Positions 43,895-55,218 of a stretch of 64,000 bases of DNA are shown one piece after another. Positions within the stretch are counted from its first letter, which is position 1, and each line of letters starts with the position of its first letter. This DNA is from Polaribacter sp. Q13 (GTDB lineage Bacteria; Bacteroidota; Bacteroidia; Flavobacteriales; Flavobacteriaceae). A program made the position numbers and the translations under genes. The stretch spans positions 4,298,001 to 4,362,000 of the forward strand of contig NZ_CP074436.1 in assembly GCF_016858305.2 (NCBI RefSeq). The letters run 5' to 3'. The notes beneath the pieces were generated by a model. The model searched no databases. It worked only from the letters and a program-made list of their open reading frames with translations, and was not told the origin of the DNA.

Positions 43895-45289
43895 TTAGTT
43901 TTTAACTAATTTCTTTGTAGAAATTCCTTTGTCTGAAGATATTTTAACTAAATAAACAGACTTGCTTAAAGAAGAAACATCAATAGATTTTGTATTTGTT
44001 GTAGAAAGTACTTTTTTACCTAATAAGTTAAATATTTCAACTTTATTAAGCGTTTCTTTAGAATTAATAAATAATTTATTTTCTACAGGGTTTGGATACA
44101 TGTTTACATTTTCTAATTGTTGAGAACTCACACCTGCTGTTGCAGCATCTTCTATAACAGCAGTCATTTGGTCAAAGTAAACAACGTCTCCAGCTACACC
44201 GTTTAAAGCTACATTTTCTTCGTTATTTATATAACCTAGCCACATTTCTATATTACGTATTTCTGAAGCTGGATCTGTATGGTCTTGAGGAAGAGGAATT
44301 GTAAAAGTTAATTCTTCCCAAGTATCTGCTGTTCCACTAGTACTTGCAGATGCAGTTGGCCAACCACCACCAGATAACTGAGAATTTCCTCCAGCAGCAT
44401 TGGTAGTTTTTAATCTTACTGAAATACTTATAGGTGTTGTTCTAGTAGATCTTACCCACATTTTTACTTTGGCTTGTTTTCCATCGGTTATAACGCCTGC
44501 AGCATAAGGCTGAGAAAAATTATTAAAATACCAAAATTGAGCATCTTGATTTTTAGCAAAAGTACTTTTAAAACTTCTATCTCCATCTTTTGCGTAATCA
44601 TATGATAATTCTCTACCTAATTGACCTGTATTACCTTTAAAGGTATAACCACCTACAGCATCATCGAAACTAGGGTTTTTAATAAATTCTGAATAGGTAG
44701 ATACAGGTACATCAGTTAAAAACTCGATTTCATCAATATATAATTTAGCTCCTGTTGGATCTGTTAAAGCACTACCAGCTCTAAATAATAAATCTAACGT
44801 GGTAATTTCACCTGTTAGTGCAGATATATCTAAGTAAGCTGTTTGAAAACCACCCGCTTCTTTTGCTATTAAGACACCATTATTATTTTGAGCATCAAAT
44901 TTAGCAGGAGTATCTGTAGTTCCTGCAGCTCTAGACTCACCTTGAACTTGAATATTTATCGCCTCTGTTTGGTTAAATACCCTTACTTTAATGTAGTTGT
45001 AAACATCTGCATCTAAAACAATAAAAGTATCATCTCCACCTTGTCCTCTTCTAATATTAGCATTGTTATTCGTTACACCAGCTTCTGTTCTGTCTAGAGT
45101 TAATGCTCCGTCAGAAGCAGGTGTAGAGGTACCATTATCCCAACCTACGATTCCTGGACCATAACCTTTAACCCAAGATTGAGCATCGGCTGTAAATTGG
45201 TAAAGTGTAGGTCCTTGCTGTGCAGTTATTTTGATTGATGTAAAAAGCACAACAAACATCAATAAAATTTTAAAGTAATTTTTTTTCAT
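43895..45289 (-). CDS. Secreted T9SS cargo protein with carbohydrate-binding-like beta-sandwiches
   Basis: 464 residues, signal peptide ending ITAQQ. Two beta-sandwich regions (about 25-190 and 200-385) contain TLYQFTADAQSW and FIKNPSFDDAVGGYTF, the latter like the start of a CBM of the galactose-binding type. The C-terminal ~70 residues are a type A sorting domain (MYPNPVENKLFI ... VYLVKISSDKG ... KKLVKN) for the type IX secretion system. No catalytic motif is seen. It is probably a surface-exposed glycan-binding protein serving this locus. Confidence 0.82.
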   Translation of the reverse strand: MKKNYFKILLMFVVLFTSIKITAQQGPTLYQFTADAQSWVKGYGPGIVGWDNGTSTPASDGALTLDRTEAGVTNNNANIRRGQGGDDTFIVLDADVYNYIKVRVFNQTEAINIQVQGESRAAGTTDTPAKFDAQNNNGVLIAKEAGGFQTAYLDISALTGEITTLDLLFRAGSALTDPTGAKLYIDEIEFLTDVPVSTYSEFIKNPSFDDAVGGYTFKGNTGQLGRELSYDYAKDGDRSFKSTFAKNQDAQFWYFNNFSQPYAAGVITDGKQAKVKMWVRSTRTTPISISVRLKTTNAAGGNSQLSGGGWPTASASTSGTADTWEELTFTIPLPQDHTDPASEIRNIEMWLGYINNEENVALNGVAGDVVYFDQMTAVIEDAATAGVSSQQLENVNMYPNPVENKLFINSKETLNKVEIFNLLGKKVLSTTNTKSIDVSSLSKSVYLVKISSDKGISTKKLVKN

Positions 45290-45469
45290 AATAAAAGATT
45301 TATATATATATTATAATATTTGTTAATTATGATTATAAAATTAAATTATATGCTAGGTTAGTTCTTACTCAATATTACCTTTTAACTACACTAGTTTACC
45401 TAAAATAGAGCGTAAAATGTTTATTTTCTTTTAATTATCTTTTTTTATCTAATATATTTAAAGGTAAAA

Positions 45470-48065
<2,596 letters not shown>

Positions 48066-48162
48066 ATAAATGTTAAAGTAGATTGAGTAGATCGATTAAA
48101 ACAAGTTTTTTTCAATATTTGCATATAATTATAATAATTATAATAATTATGAAATATTATTT

Positions 48163-48750
48163 ATGAAAAATCTATTATTAGTTGCGATGTTGTTAGTAAG
48201 TGTTCAATTTAGTGCTCAACATTCAGGAGGAAGAAGAGGAGGAGCATCAGGACAGGGACAAGGACAAAGCCCAGAATTGAATCAAACAAAAGAGGTTAAA
48301 AAACTGAGTGCAAAAGAAATTGCGGGTATTTTTTATTATGATGTTGATGAGGTGATAAAGAAAGTTAAGATTAAAGGTGATGACAAAAAATATTCAGTAA
48401 CCAAAGCATTAAGAAATTATAATTTTAAAGTAAAAGAAATTTTATTCTTAAATGCTACCAAATTTACAGACTTAGATCTTTTAATGAACGCAATGTCTAA
48501 AGAAAGAGATAGTGAAAGTAGTAAAAACATAAGAGAAAAGGTAAGAGAAGTCACTGGACCTATTAAAGAGAATGTTCATGAACATGAAAAAGAACTCAAT
48601 GAAATTTTAGAAGGTCTTTTATCAGAAAAACAAAATAAGAAGTGGTTAAAATATCAAAAGAAAAAAGTTGAAAGCCTACAACCTAAAAAACCACAAAATA
48701 ATAATGAAGGTTCTAGACCAAGCAGAAGTGGCGGAATGAGCAGACAATAA
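48163..48750 (+). CDS. Periplasmic Spy/CpxP-like hypothetical protein
   Basis: 195 residues, signal peptide ending FSAQ, a Gly/Gln-rich linker (residues 20-40), a helical middle and a low-complexity basic tail. The segment LEGLLSEKQNKKWLKYQKKK resembles the L-x-x-x-Q-x-x-x-W/Y pattern at the end of Spy/LTXXQ-type periplasmic helical proteins. A chaperone or stress role is conceivable; the family is not certain. A terminator follows immediately. Confidence 0.55.
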   Translation: MKNLLLVAMLLVSVQFSAQHSGGRRGGASGQGQGQSPELNQTKEVKKLSAKEIAGIFYYDVDEVIKKVKIKGDDKKYSVTKALRNYNFKVKEILFLNATKFTDLDLLMNAMSKERDSESSKNIREKVREVTGPIKENVHEHEKELNEILEGLLSEKQNKKWLKYQKKKVESLQPKKPQNNNEGSRPSRSGGMSRQ

Positions 48751-48757
48751 GTTTAAA

Positions 48758-48783
48758 AAAATCCTATGTTATCATAGGATTTT
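48758..48783 (+). terminator. Terminator after the Spy-like gene
   Basis: AAAATCCTATG (48758-48768) and CATAGGATTTT (48773-48783) form a perfect 11-bp stem with a TTAT loop, directly after the stop codon. Confidence 0.85.
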
Positions 48784-48833
48784 CTTGTTTTAACAATTAT
48801 TATAGTACATTTAGAAAAAATTTAAAATTATCT

Positions 48834-49826
48834 ATGAAATCATTCTCTGTTGAAGAAATAACATCACTTGTAAAAGGTGAACAAATTGGAAATTGTAAAG
48901 ATAGTATTCACGCTCCAGAGCAAATAGAGAATGCTATAAAAGGGAATGTTACTTTTATAGGGAATTCTAAATATGCACGTTTGTGGGAAAACTCAAACGC
49001 CAGTATTGCTATTGTGTATGAAGGAATAAAAATACAACCAGAAGAAGGAAAAGCATTTATAAAAGTGAAGAGTCCAGATTTGGCAATGGCCATTTTATTA
49101 GAAGCTTTTGAACCAGAATCTCCTTATTTTGAAACAGATATTCATCCAACGGCGGTGATAGATAAAACGGTAAAATTAGGAAAAGGTTGTAAAATAGGAG
49201 CCAATTCTTATGTTGGTAAAAATGTAGTATTGGGAGATAATGTAACCATTTATCCTAATGTTTCAATTTTTGATGATACCACAATTGGCAACGAGACTGT
49301 AATTTGGTCTGGAACCGTTATAAGAGAGCGCAGTAAAATAGGTAGTCATTGTATTTTTCATATAAATGTGAGTATTGGAGCAGACGGCTTTGGTTATAGA
49401 CCAAGTCCGGATGGTAGAGGTTTGGTGAAAATTATACATATTGGAAATGTTGTAATTGGAAACGCAGTAGAAATTGGTGCGAACTCTTGTGTAGATCGTG
49501 GTAAATTTAGTTCTACTATTTTAGGTGATGGTTGTAAGATTGATAACTTAGTTCAAATAGGTCATAATTCTATTTTAGGAAGATGTTGTATCATGGCAGG
49601 ACACAGTGGTTTAGCGGGCTCTGTAACTTTAGGAGATGGTGTAATTATTGGTGGAAGTGCTTCTATAAAAGATCATGTTACCATACATTCTGGCGCAAAA
49701 GTAGGTGCTGGTTCTGGTGTTATTGCAGATGTTCCTGCTGGTAAATCAGTTGTTGGTTATCCTGCATGTGATTCTAGAGAAAAAATGAAACAATGGGTAG
49801 CAGTGCGTAAACTTGGAAGAAACTAA
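48834..49826 (+). CDS. lpxD: LpxD-type UDP-3-O-acylglucosamine N-acyltransferase
   Basis: 330 residues, close to the usual ~340. The N-terminal LpxD substrate-binding domain (~1-100) precedes a left-handed beta-helix with hexapeptide repeats from about residue 105. LVQIGHNSILG carries the catalytic His region, and the C-terminal VVGYPA is typical. It would N-acylate the lipid A precursor. Bacteroidota often have this shorter paralogue in addition to the lpxD of the main lipid A cluster, so it may act on another sugar nucleotide. Confidence 0.8.
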   Translation: MKSFSVEEITSLVKGEQIGNCKDSIHAPEQIENAIKGNVTFIGNSKYARLWENSNASIAIVYEGIKIQPEEGKAFIKVKSPDLAMAILLEAFEPESPYFETDIHPTAVIDKTVKLGKGCKIGANSYVGKNVVLGDNVTIYPNVSIFDDTTIGNETVIWSGTVIRERSKIGSHCIFHINVSIGADGFGYRPSPDGRGLVKIIHIGNVVIGNAVEIGANSCVDRGKFSSTILGDGCKIDNLVQIGHNSILGRCCIMAGHSGLAGSVTLGDGVIIGGSASIKDHVTIHSGAKVGAGSGVIADVPAGKSVVGYPACDSREKMKQWVAVRKLGRN

Positions 49827-49944
49827 GTCTTTATTAGGAATTACTTTATTACTTACTAATTTTAAAGGTTTTTACTAAAGCCTTTAATTGGGCAATATCA
49901 AATAAATACCGATATTTGCCAATCAAACTAATGAATTACGAATT

Positions 49945-50127
49945 ATGGGAATGAATAAAAATACGGTATTAGGATGGGCAACCATGTTAATGCTATTGAT
50001 GGGGATTATTCTAATTTTAATGGGAGCTTATAGATACGAGGATGTAGCAGGATGGGGTTTTGCCACTGTAGGTATTGGTTTCTTTTGTATTGCATGGGTT
50101 TTTAATGCCTTAAAAGGAAGAGTATAA
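49945..50127 (+). CDS. Small two-helix membrane protein
   Basis: 60 residues with two transmembrane helices (about 10-28 and 36-55) and a positively charged C-terminus. It looks like the short flavobacterial membrane protein family often named after CAL67264; function unknown. It lies just upstream of ettA, separated by a 22-bp palindrome. Confidence 0.7.
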   Translation: MGMNKNTVLGWATMLMLLMGIILILMGAYRYEDVAGWGFATVGIGFFCIAWVFNALKGRV

Positions 50128-50164
50128 AAAAGTAAACAGTCTTAGTTTACAATAGTAGTTTTAG

Positions 50165-50186
50165 TTTTTAGGCAATTGCCTAAAAA
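50165..50186. repeat. 22-bp perfect palindrome upstream of ettA
   Basis: TTTTTAGGCAATTGCCTAAA plus AA is self-complementary around its centre at 50175/50176. It could be a bidirectional terminator of the small membrane protein gene or a binding site in the ettA leader, 34 bases before the ettA start. Confidence 0.5.
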
Positions 50187-50220
50187 CCTTTAATTTTCAA
50201 TTTTTTAATATATTATACAA

Positions 50221-51912
50221 ATGAGCGACGATAAGAAAGTAATCTTTTCGATGAATAAGTTGTCTAAAACTTATAAATCAACAGGTAAACAAGTTTTAAA
50301 AGATATTTATTTAAGCTTCTTCTATGGAGCAAAAATTGGTATTCTAGGTTTAAATGGATCAGGAAAATCAACTTTATTAAAAATTATTGCAGGTGTAGAA
50401 AAGAATTTTCAAGGTGAAGTTACTTTTGCACCAGGTTATAAGGTTGGGTACTTAGAGCAAGAGCCACAATTAGATCCAGAGAAAACAGTTTTAGAAGTTG
50501 TAAAAGAAGGAGTTGCAGAAACGGTTGCAATTTTAGATGAATACAATAAAATAAACGACATGTTTGGTTTAGAAGAAGTCTATTCTGATGCAGATAAGAT
50601 GGATAAACTAATGGCACAACAAGCAGTTTTGCAAGATAAAATTGATGCAGCAAATGCTTGGGAGTTAGATACCAAATTAGAAATAGCAATGGATGCGTTA
50701 AGAACTCCAGATTCTGATAAGAAAATTGGAGTACTTTCTGGTGGTGAAAAAAGACGTGTTGCCTTATGTAGATTGTTATTACAAGAACCAGAAATTTTGT
50801 TATTAGATGAGCCTACCAACCACTTGGATGCTGAATCTGTACACTGGTTAGAGCACCATTTAGCACAATATAAAGGAACTGTAATTGCGGTAACGCACGA
50901 TAGATATTTCTTAGATAATGTTGCTGGTTGGATTCTTGAATTAGATAGAGGAGAAGGAATTCCTTGGAAAGGAAATTATGCTGAGTGGTTAGATCAAAAA
51001 TCTAAGCGAATGGCACAAGAGAGCAAAACTGCTTCTAAACATCAAAAAACATTAGAACGAGAATTAGATTGGGTTCGTCAAGGAGCAAAAGGTCGTCAAA
51101 CAAAGCAAAAAGCACGTTTGAAAAATTATGACAAATTAATGAGTCAAGACCAAAAACAAACGGACGAAAAATTAGAAATCTACATTCCTAATGGACCACG
51201 TTTAGGAACCAATGTTATTGAAGCAACAGGTGTTTCTAAAGCATTTGGAGATAAGTTGTTATATGATAATTTAGAGTTTAATCTTCCGCAAGCAGGAATT
51301 GTAGGTATTATTGGTCCCAATGGAGCAGGTAAGACTACTATTTTTAAAATGATAATGGGAGAAGAAACTCCGGATGCAGGAAGCTTTAATGTAGGTGAAA
51401 CTGCTAAAATAGCTTATGTAGATCAAGCACATTCAGACATCGACCCAGAAAAAACAATTTGGGAAAACTTTTCTGACGGTCAAGATTTAGTAATGATGGG
51501 AGGTAAGCAAGTAAATTCTCGTGCTTATTTAAGTCGTTTTAATTTTTCTGGTAGTGAGCAAAATAAAAAAGTAAGTGCGCTTTCTGGTGGAGAGCGTAAC
51601 CGTTTGCATTTAGCTATGACTTTAAAAGAAGAAGGAAACGTTTTACTGTTAGATGAGCCAACAAACGACTTGGATGTAAATACACTAAGAGCATTAGAAG
51701 AAGGTCTAGAAAATTTTGCTGGTTGTGGTGTAGTTATTAGTCACGATAGATGGTTTTTAGATAGAGTTTGTACACATATTTTAGCTTTTGAAGGGAATAG
51801 TGAAGTCTATTTCTTTGAAGGTGGTTTCTCTGAATATGAAGAAAACAAAAAGAAACGTTTAGGTGGAGATTTAATGCCAAAACGAATTAAATATAGAAAG
51901 TTAATTCGATAA
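50221..51912 (+). CDS. ettA: Energy-dependent translational throttle protein EttA (ABC-F)
   Basis: 563 residues, family length. Two ATPase domains: Walker A GLNGSGKST and GPNGAGKTT, signatures VLSGGEKRR and ALSGGERNR, Walker B LLLDEPTNHLD and LLLDEPTNDLD. The linker (~245-320) is helical and charged. EttA binds the ribosomal E site and gates entry into elongation according to ATP/ADP. A strong terminator follows. Not related to the sugar locus. Confidence 0.95.
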   Translation: MSDDKKVIFSMNKLSKTYKSTGKQVLKDIYLSFFYGAKIGILGLNGSGKSTLLKIIAGVEKNFQGEVTFAPGYKVGYLEQEPQLDPEKTVLEVVKEGVAETVAILDEYNKINDMFGLEEVYSDADKMDKLMAQQAVLQDKIDAANAWELDTKLEIAMDALRTPDSDKKIGVLSGGEKRRVALCRLLLQEPEILLLDEPTNHLDAESVHWLEHHLAQYKGTVIAVTHDRYFLDNVAGWILELDRGEGIPWKGNYAEWLDQKSKRMAQESKTASKHQKTLERELDWVRQGAKGRQTKQKARLKNYDKLMSQDQKQTDEKLEIYIPNGPRLGTNVIEATGVSKAFGDKLLYDNLEFNLPQAGIVGIIGPNGAGKTTIFKMIMGEETPDAGSFNVGETAKIAYVDQAHSDIDPEKTIWENFSDGQDLVMMGGKQVNSRAYLSRFNFSGSEQNKKVSALSGGERNRLHLAMTLKEEGNVLLLDEPTNDLDVNTLRALEEGLENFAGCGVVISHDRWFLDRVCTHILAFEGNSEVYFFEGGFSEYEENKKKRLGGDLMPKRIKYRKLIR

Positions 51913-51936
51913 TTTTTCGAAATTATATTTTACATA

Positions 51937-51967
51937 AAGCAGCTAATTTTATTAGCTGCTTTTTTTT
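51937..51967 (+). terminator. Terminator of ettA
   Basis: AAGCAGCTAAT (51937-51947) and ATTAGCTGCTT (51951-51961) form a perfect 11-bp stem followed by a T-run to 51967. Confidence 0.92.
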
Positions 51968-52014
51968 GTCAACCTAATTTTTTTTAGGTTCTAATAGTAC
52001 TTGATTATCATTGT

Positions 52015-52048
52015 GTTGAGATGCTGAAACAAGTTCAGTATGACAAGG
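52015..52048. repeat. Dispersed repeat, 'TGCTGAAACAAGTTCAG' type
   Basis: GATGCTGAAACAAGTTCAGT followed by ATGACAAGG contains a CTGAA/TTCAG hairpin and resembles an intergenic repeat common in Flavobacteriaceae. It lies in the gap between ettA and the interrupted gene. One copy only in this window. Confidence 0.4.
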
Positions 52049-52074
52049 TTTATTGCTTTTTAGACGCCCTCTTT

Positions 52075-52821
52075 CTAGTTTGTAATCGTTTTATTACTTT
52101 TTTCAGTGAGAACATATTTATCGATAATATATTTTGTAATAGGATCTAATTCTTTCAAAGTCTCTGGATGAATACCTCTTTGTGTAAAATACTCCATTTT
52201 TCTGTTGGATGATTTTCCATACCAAATTAATGGCTTTCCATTTTTAAAAAACGGCGTTTTATTGGTGACTTTAATTTTTTTAAAATTTTCGATATTGATA
52301 TTATAAAAAGAATTATCTATGGTGTTTTTTAGTCTGCAATTACTCTTTTCAAAATGAGTTTCATTCCACATAATACACATTTCAGTATTGTTTGTATTGT
52401 ACTTATTAAAAATAAATAATACAGGAAAAAGGATTAAAATAGAACTTCCAATAATTTTTTTCTTGTGTTTTTTTAGCACTGATTCCTTTTTAATGACTTT
52501 AGAAATAATATTTCCATTTTCTTCAGTAATCTCAGTTGGTGATTATTTTTTAGATTGATATGTTTCAAAGTCTGTCCAACCTAAATACTGAGCCATAAAG
52601 TCTAAAATGTATTTATTTGGCTCTTTAACAATTACCTGCTCTCTTTCTTCAATGTACTTATTATATAATCGTGTAGCTTTTCTTACACTGATATAATTTT
52701 TATCATTAGAACCAACCTCTTGTAGTTCTTCTACCCAAAAAGTGGCCTGTGCATTTTTATTTTTCTTTAGTTCTTTTTTTTCAATTTCATTGAAAAATTC
52801 AGTCACAAGAGCTTTAATCAT
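52075..52821 (-). pseudogene. Membrane protein gene interrupted by one in-frame TAA
   Basis: Two frames that would normally be called separately (52821-52543 and 52479-52075) are in the same frame. Between the TAA at 52543-52545 and the second part, the 21 intervening codons are open (SPTEITEENGNIISKVIKKE). The restored protein would be about 248 residues. It has an N-terminal soluble domain of ~92 residues (FWVEELQEV, YISVRKATRLYNKYIEERE, DFMAQYLGWTDFETYQ), a charged linker, one transmembrane helix (IIGSSILILFPVLFIF) and a ~90-residue C-terminal domain. The N-terminal domain resembles a short flavobacterial protein of unknown function. Readthrough, a true nonsense mutation or a sequencing error are all possible. 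Confidence 0.78.
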
Positions 52822-52836
52822 CGTTGGTTATTTGGT

Positions 52837-52892
52837 TGTCCAAAAATAGACATTTTAGACAGAATATGATTAAAACTGTCTAAAAATGGACA
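52837..52892 (-). promoter_or_regulatory. Paired TGTC-N8-GACA palindromes upstream of the interrupted gene
   Basis: TGTCCAAAAATAGACA (52837-52852) and TGTCTAAAAATGGACA (52877-52892) are two near-identical 16-bp palindromes whose centres are 40 bp apart. A third inverted pair, TTTTAGACAG with CTGTCTAAAA, links them. They lie 16-71 bases upstream of the start codon at 52821, so they look like operators for a dimeric repressor or activator. Confidence 0.6.
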
Positions 52893-53081
52893 ATTTTGGA
52901 CTGGTTATAAATTATCTAAACCTTGGTTATAACAAGCTTTAAAACACTTCAGATATTTGCAGTAGTAATAGTTTTTTTAAAGATGAAAGAAAATTATTAC
53001 TAAAAATAAGAATGACATAGTGGTGTTTTTTTGATTGGGAAAACAAAATTATAACGCTATTTCATGCTACAACTTCCCGCT

Positions 53082-53162
53082 AAAGAGGCGCGCGACTCTT
53101 TTAAATTTTAATGTGTTGTGAATAACAAATAAGCCGAACTCTAAAAATTCGGAGAGCAACAC
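53082..53162 (+). ncRNA. Structured leader before the small lipoprotein
   Basis: Three stems in 80 bases: AAAGAG/CTCTTT around GCGCGCGA (53082-53101), then GTGTTG (53113-53118) with CAACAC (53157-53162) enclosing CCGAA (53134-53138) with TTCGG (53148-53152). The GC-rich loop stands out in an AT-rich chromosome. It ends 28 bases before the start codon at 53191. A cis-regulatory RNA or small RNA is a reasonable reading but unproven. The rest of 52893-53081 shows nothing. Confidence 0.45.
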
Positions 53163-53190
53163 TATTGTTTAATTTTTAAAAGAAAGTAAC

Positions 53191-53343
53191 ATGAAAAAAG
53201 TGTTTTTAGTAGTTGTAATAATATTTGCAAACAGTGTATTTACATCTTGTACAGATTTAGATGAAAACATAGAAAAGCAACCTTTAAAGGTAGAGGTTTC
53301 TGCCACAGGAGGTGAAGAAGATCAACTACCTGCAGGAGAATAA
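53191..53343 (+). CDS. 50-residue lipoprotein peptide
   Basis: ATG 53191 to TAA 53341-53343. The peptide starts MKKVFLVVVIIFANSVFTSC, a lipoprotein signal with Cys20. A short acidic tail of 30 residues follows (ends GGEEDQLPAGE). It is too short for most gene callers. It lies between a structured leader and a TPR histidine kinase gene 72 bases downstream, so it could be a ligand or accessory of that signalling pair. Family not recognised. Confidence 0.6.
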   Translation: MKKVFLVVVIIFANSVFTSCTDLDENIEKQPLKVEVSATGGEEDQLPAGE

Positions 53344-53415
53344 AATGAGGGAAATTCGTTAATTAAATTCCTATTTTATAATTAAAAAAGTATAGAATAG
53401 TATTATTTTAGAGGA

Positions 53416-55216
53416 ATGAAATTAAAAATTTTATTCCTCTTATTTTTTATCTTTTTTTTAAATAATAACTTGTTTTGTTTTCAAGAAAAATCTAATAATA
53501 GTACGTATGATAGCTTATCTAAAAAAGCAAGTGAGTTAGGAAGGTTAAAGGAAAATAAAAAAGCAGTTTTACTTGTTAAAAAATTGCTTCATTTAGCAAA
53601 ATTAAATAATAATAACACTCAAATAGCTACATCACATTATAGGTTAGGGCTGTATTATGGCAGAAGTAATTTAAAAGATAGCTCTTATTATAGCTATAAT
53701 AATGCTATAAAATTTTATTTATTAGAAAAAGATAGTATTGGCTTAGCAAAAGCTTTATTAAACAAAGCGATATTGGAATCTGATTTTGGAGATTATACAA
53801 ATAGTGATATAAGTGGTATTAAAGGTTTAAAATATCTAAATGGTACGAGCAAATTATTAATGACTTCTATATATAATTGTTTGGCCATAAATTCTAAAAA
53901 ACAAAAACTATTTACAGAGGCAATATATAATTATAAAAAAGCTTTATTTTATAATACTTCTCATCGATTTGAAATATCAATAAAAAATAATATTTCTATT
54001 GTATATAAAGAACTAAAGGACTATTCTAAGTCAATTTTAATGCTAGAAAATTTATTAAAAGACTCCATAACAAATCAAAAAACCAAAGCCAAAGTTATTG
54101 ATAATTTAGCATATTCTAAATGGTTATATAATTCTAATGGATACTGTTTTAAAAGATTTTTTATTAGCAGAATCCATTAGAAATAAAGAAAAAGATAGTT
54201 ATGGATTGATAGCAAGTTACAGTCATTTGTCGGAATTCTATTTTGAAAAGAATAAAGTTAAGTCATTATTTTATGCGAATAAGATGTACAAAATGTCTAA
54301 AACAGAAAAAAACCCACAAGATCAAATAGAAGCTATAGATATAATTACAACACTTCAAACTCCTCAAAAATCTATTAAGTACTATAAAGAAAGTATTCGG
54401 TTAAGAGATAGTTTAAAAGAAGTAGAAACCCAAAAAAAATATAAATTTGCTAAAATTAAATACAATTATGAAGAAGAGGAAAAGGAAAAACTGAAATTTA
54501 AAACACTTGCCATAGAAAATAAGTTAGTTGCAGAAAAAGAAGAAAGTCAGAAAAAAAACATTTTAATTTCTGGAGTATTTTTAACTTCTGGTTTATTGTT
54601 TTTAATTTACAGAAGAAAAGAACAACATAAAAAACGAATTTTACAAGAAAGTTATAATACAGAAATAAGGATCGCAAAAAAATTACATGATGAATTAGGG
54701 AACGATATTTATAATACACTTACAAAAGTTCAAAATCCTGAAATTAATTCCGAAGAAATTATAAATGATTTAGATAAAATATATCTTCAAACTCGGGCAA
54801 TTTCTCATGAAAATGACTCTATTGAAACGGGGGCTAATTTTGAAAAATATTTTAGAAATCTAGTAGCAAGTTATAATTCTGATAGTTGTAAAATTATATT
54901 AAAAGACTTGTCTTGTTTAGATTTAAATAATTTAAAGAAAGGCAAACAGATTGTTATGTATCGAGTTTTTAATGAGCTTTTTGTAAACATGAAAAAGCAT
55001 AGCAAAGCAAGTTTAGTAGTTTTGGCTTGCAAGAAAACAAACCATAATGTAGAAATTAGCTATGCAGATAATGGAGTAGGATTTAAAGAAGATGTAATTA
55101 TTTTTAAAAATGGACTTAAAAATATGGAAACCCGTATAAAATCTATTAATGGAATCATTAACTTTGAAAATAAGCCTAACAAAGGTTTAAAAGTAAATAT
55201 TCATTTTAAAAATTAA
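53416..55216 (+). pseudogene. TPR-containing HisKA_3-type sensor histidine kinase, frameshifted
   Basis: The N-terminal part (53416-54180) has a signal peptide and TPR repeats, and the C-terminal part (54137-55216) continues the last TPR in the next frame. The break is near 54125-54140, where DNLAYSKWLYNSN should join DTVLKDFLLAESIR. The C-terminal part has a transmembrane helix (ILISGVFLTSGLLFLIY), the phosphoacceptor His in AKKLHDELGND, an N box NELFVNMKKHS, and G boxes DNGVGF and GLKNMETRI. This is a NarL-partner type kinase with periplasmic TPR sensor. One base is extra (or missing) in this sequence. The response regulator gene starts 2 bases after its stop codon. Confidence 0.8.
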
Positions 55217-55218
55217 GA

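Noticed and set aside
1..45300. Identification of the substrate as ulvan, agar or carrageenan
   Set aside because: Sulfatases, RhaT and GH42/DgoD point in different directions, and no ulvan lyase, agarase, carrageenase or GH78 rhamnosidase is recognisable in the window.
54137..55216. Histidine kinase C-terminal part as an independent gene
   Set aside because: It begins in the middle of a TPR that continues from the preceding frame, so a frameshift explains it better; internal initiation is only mentioned as a possibility.
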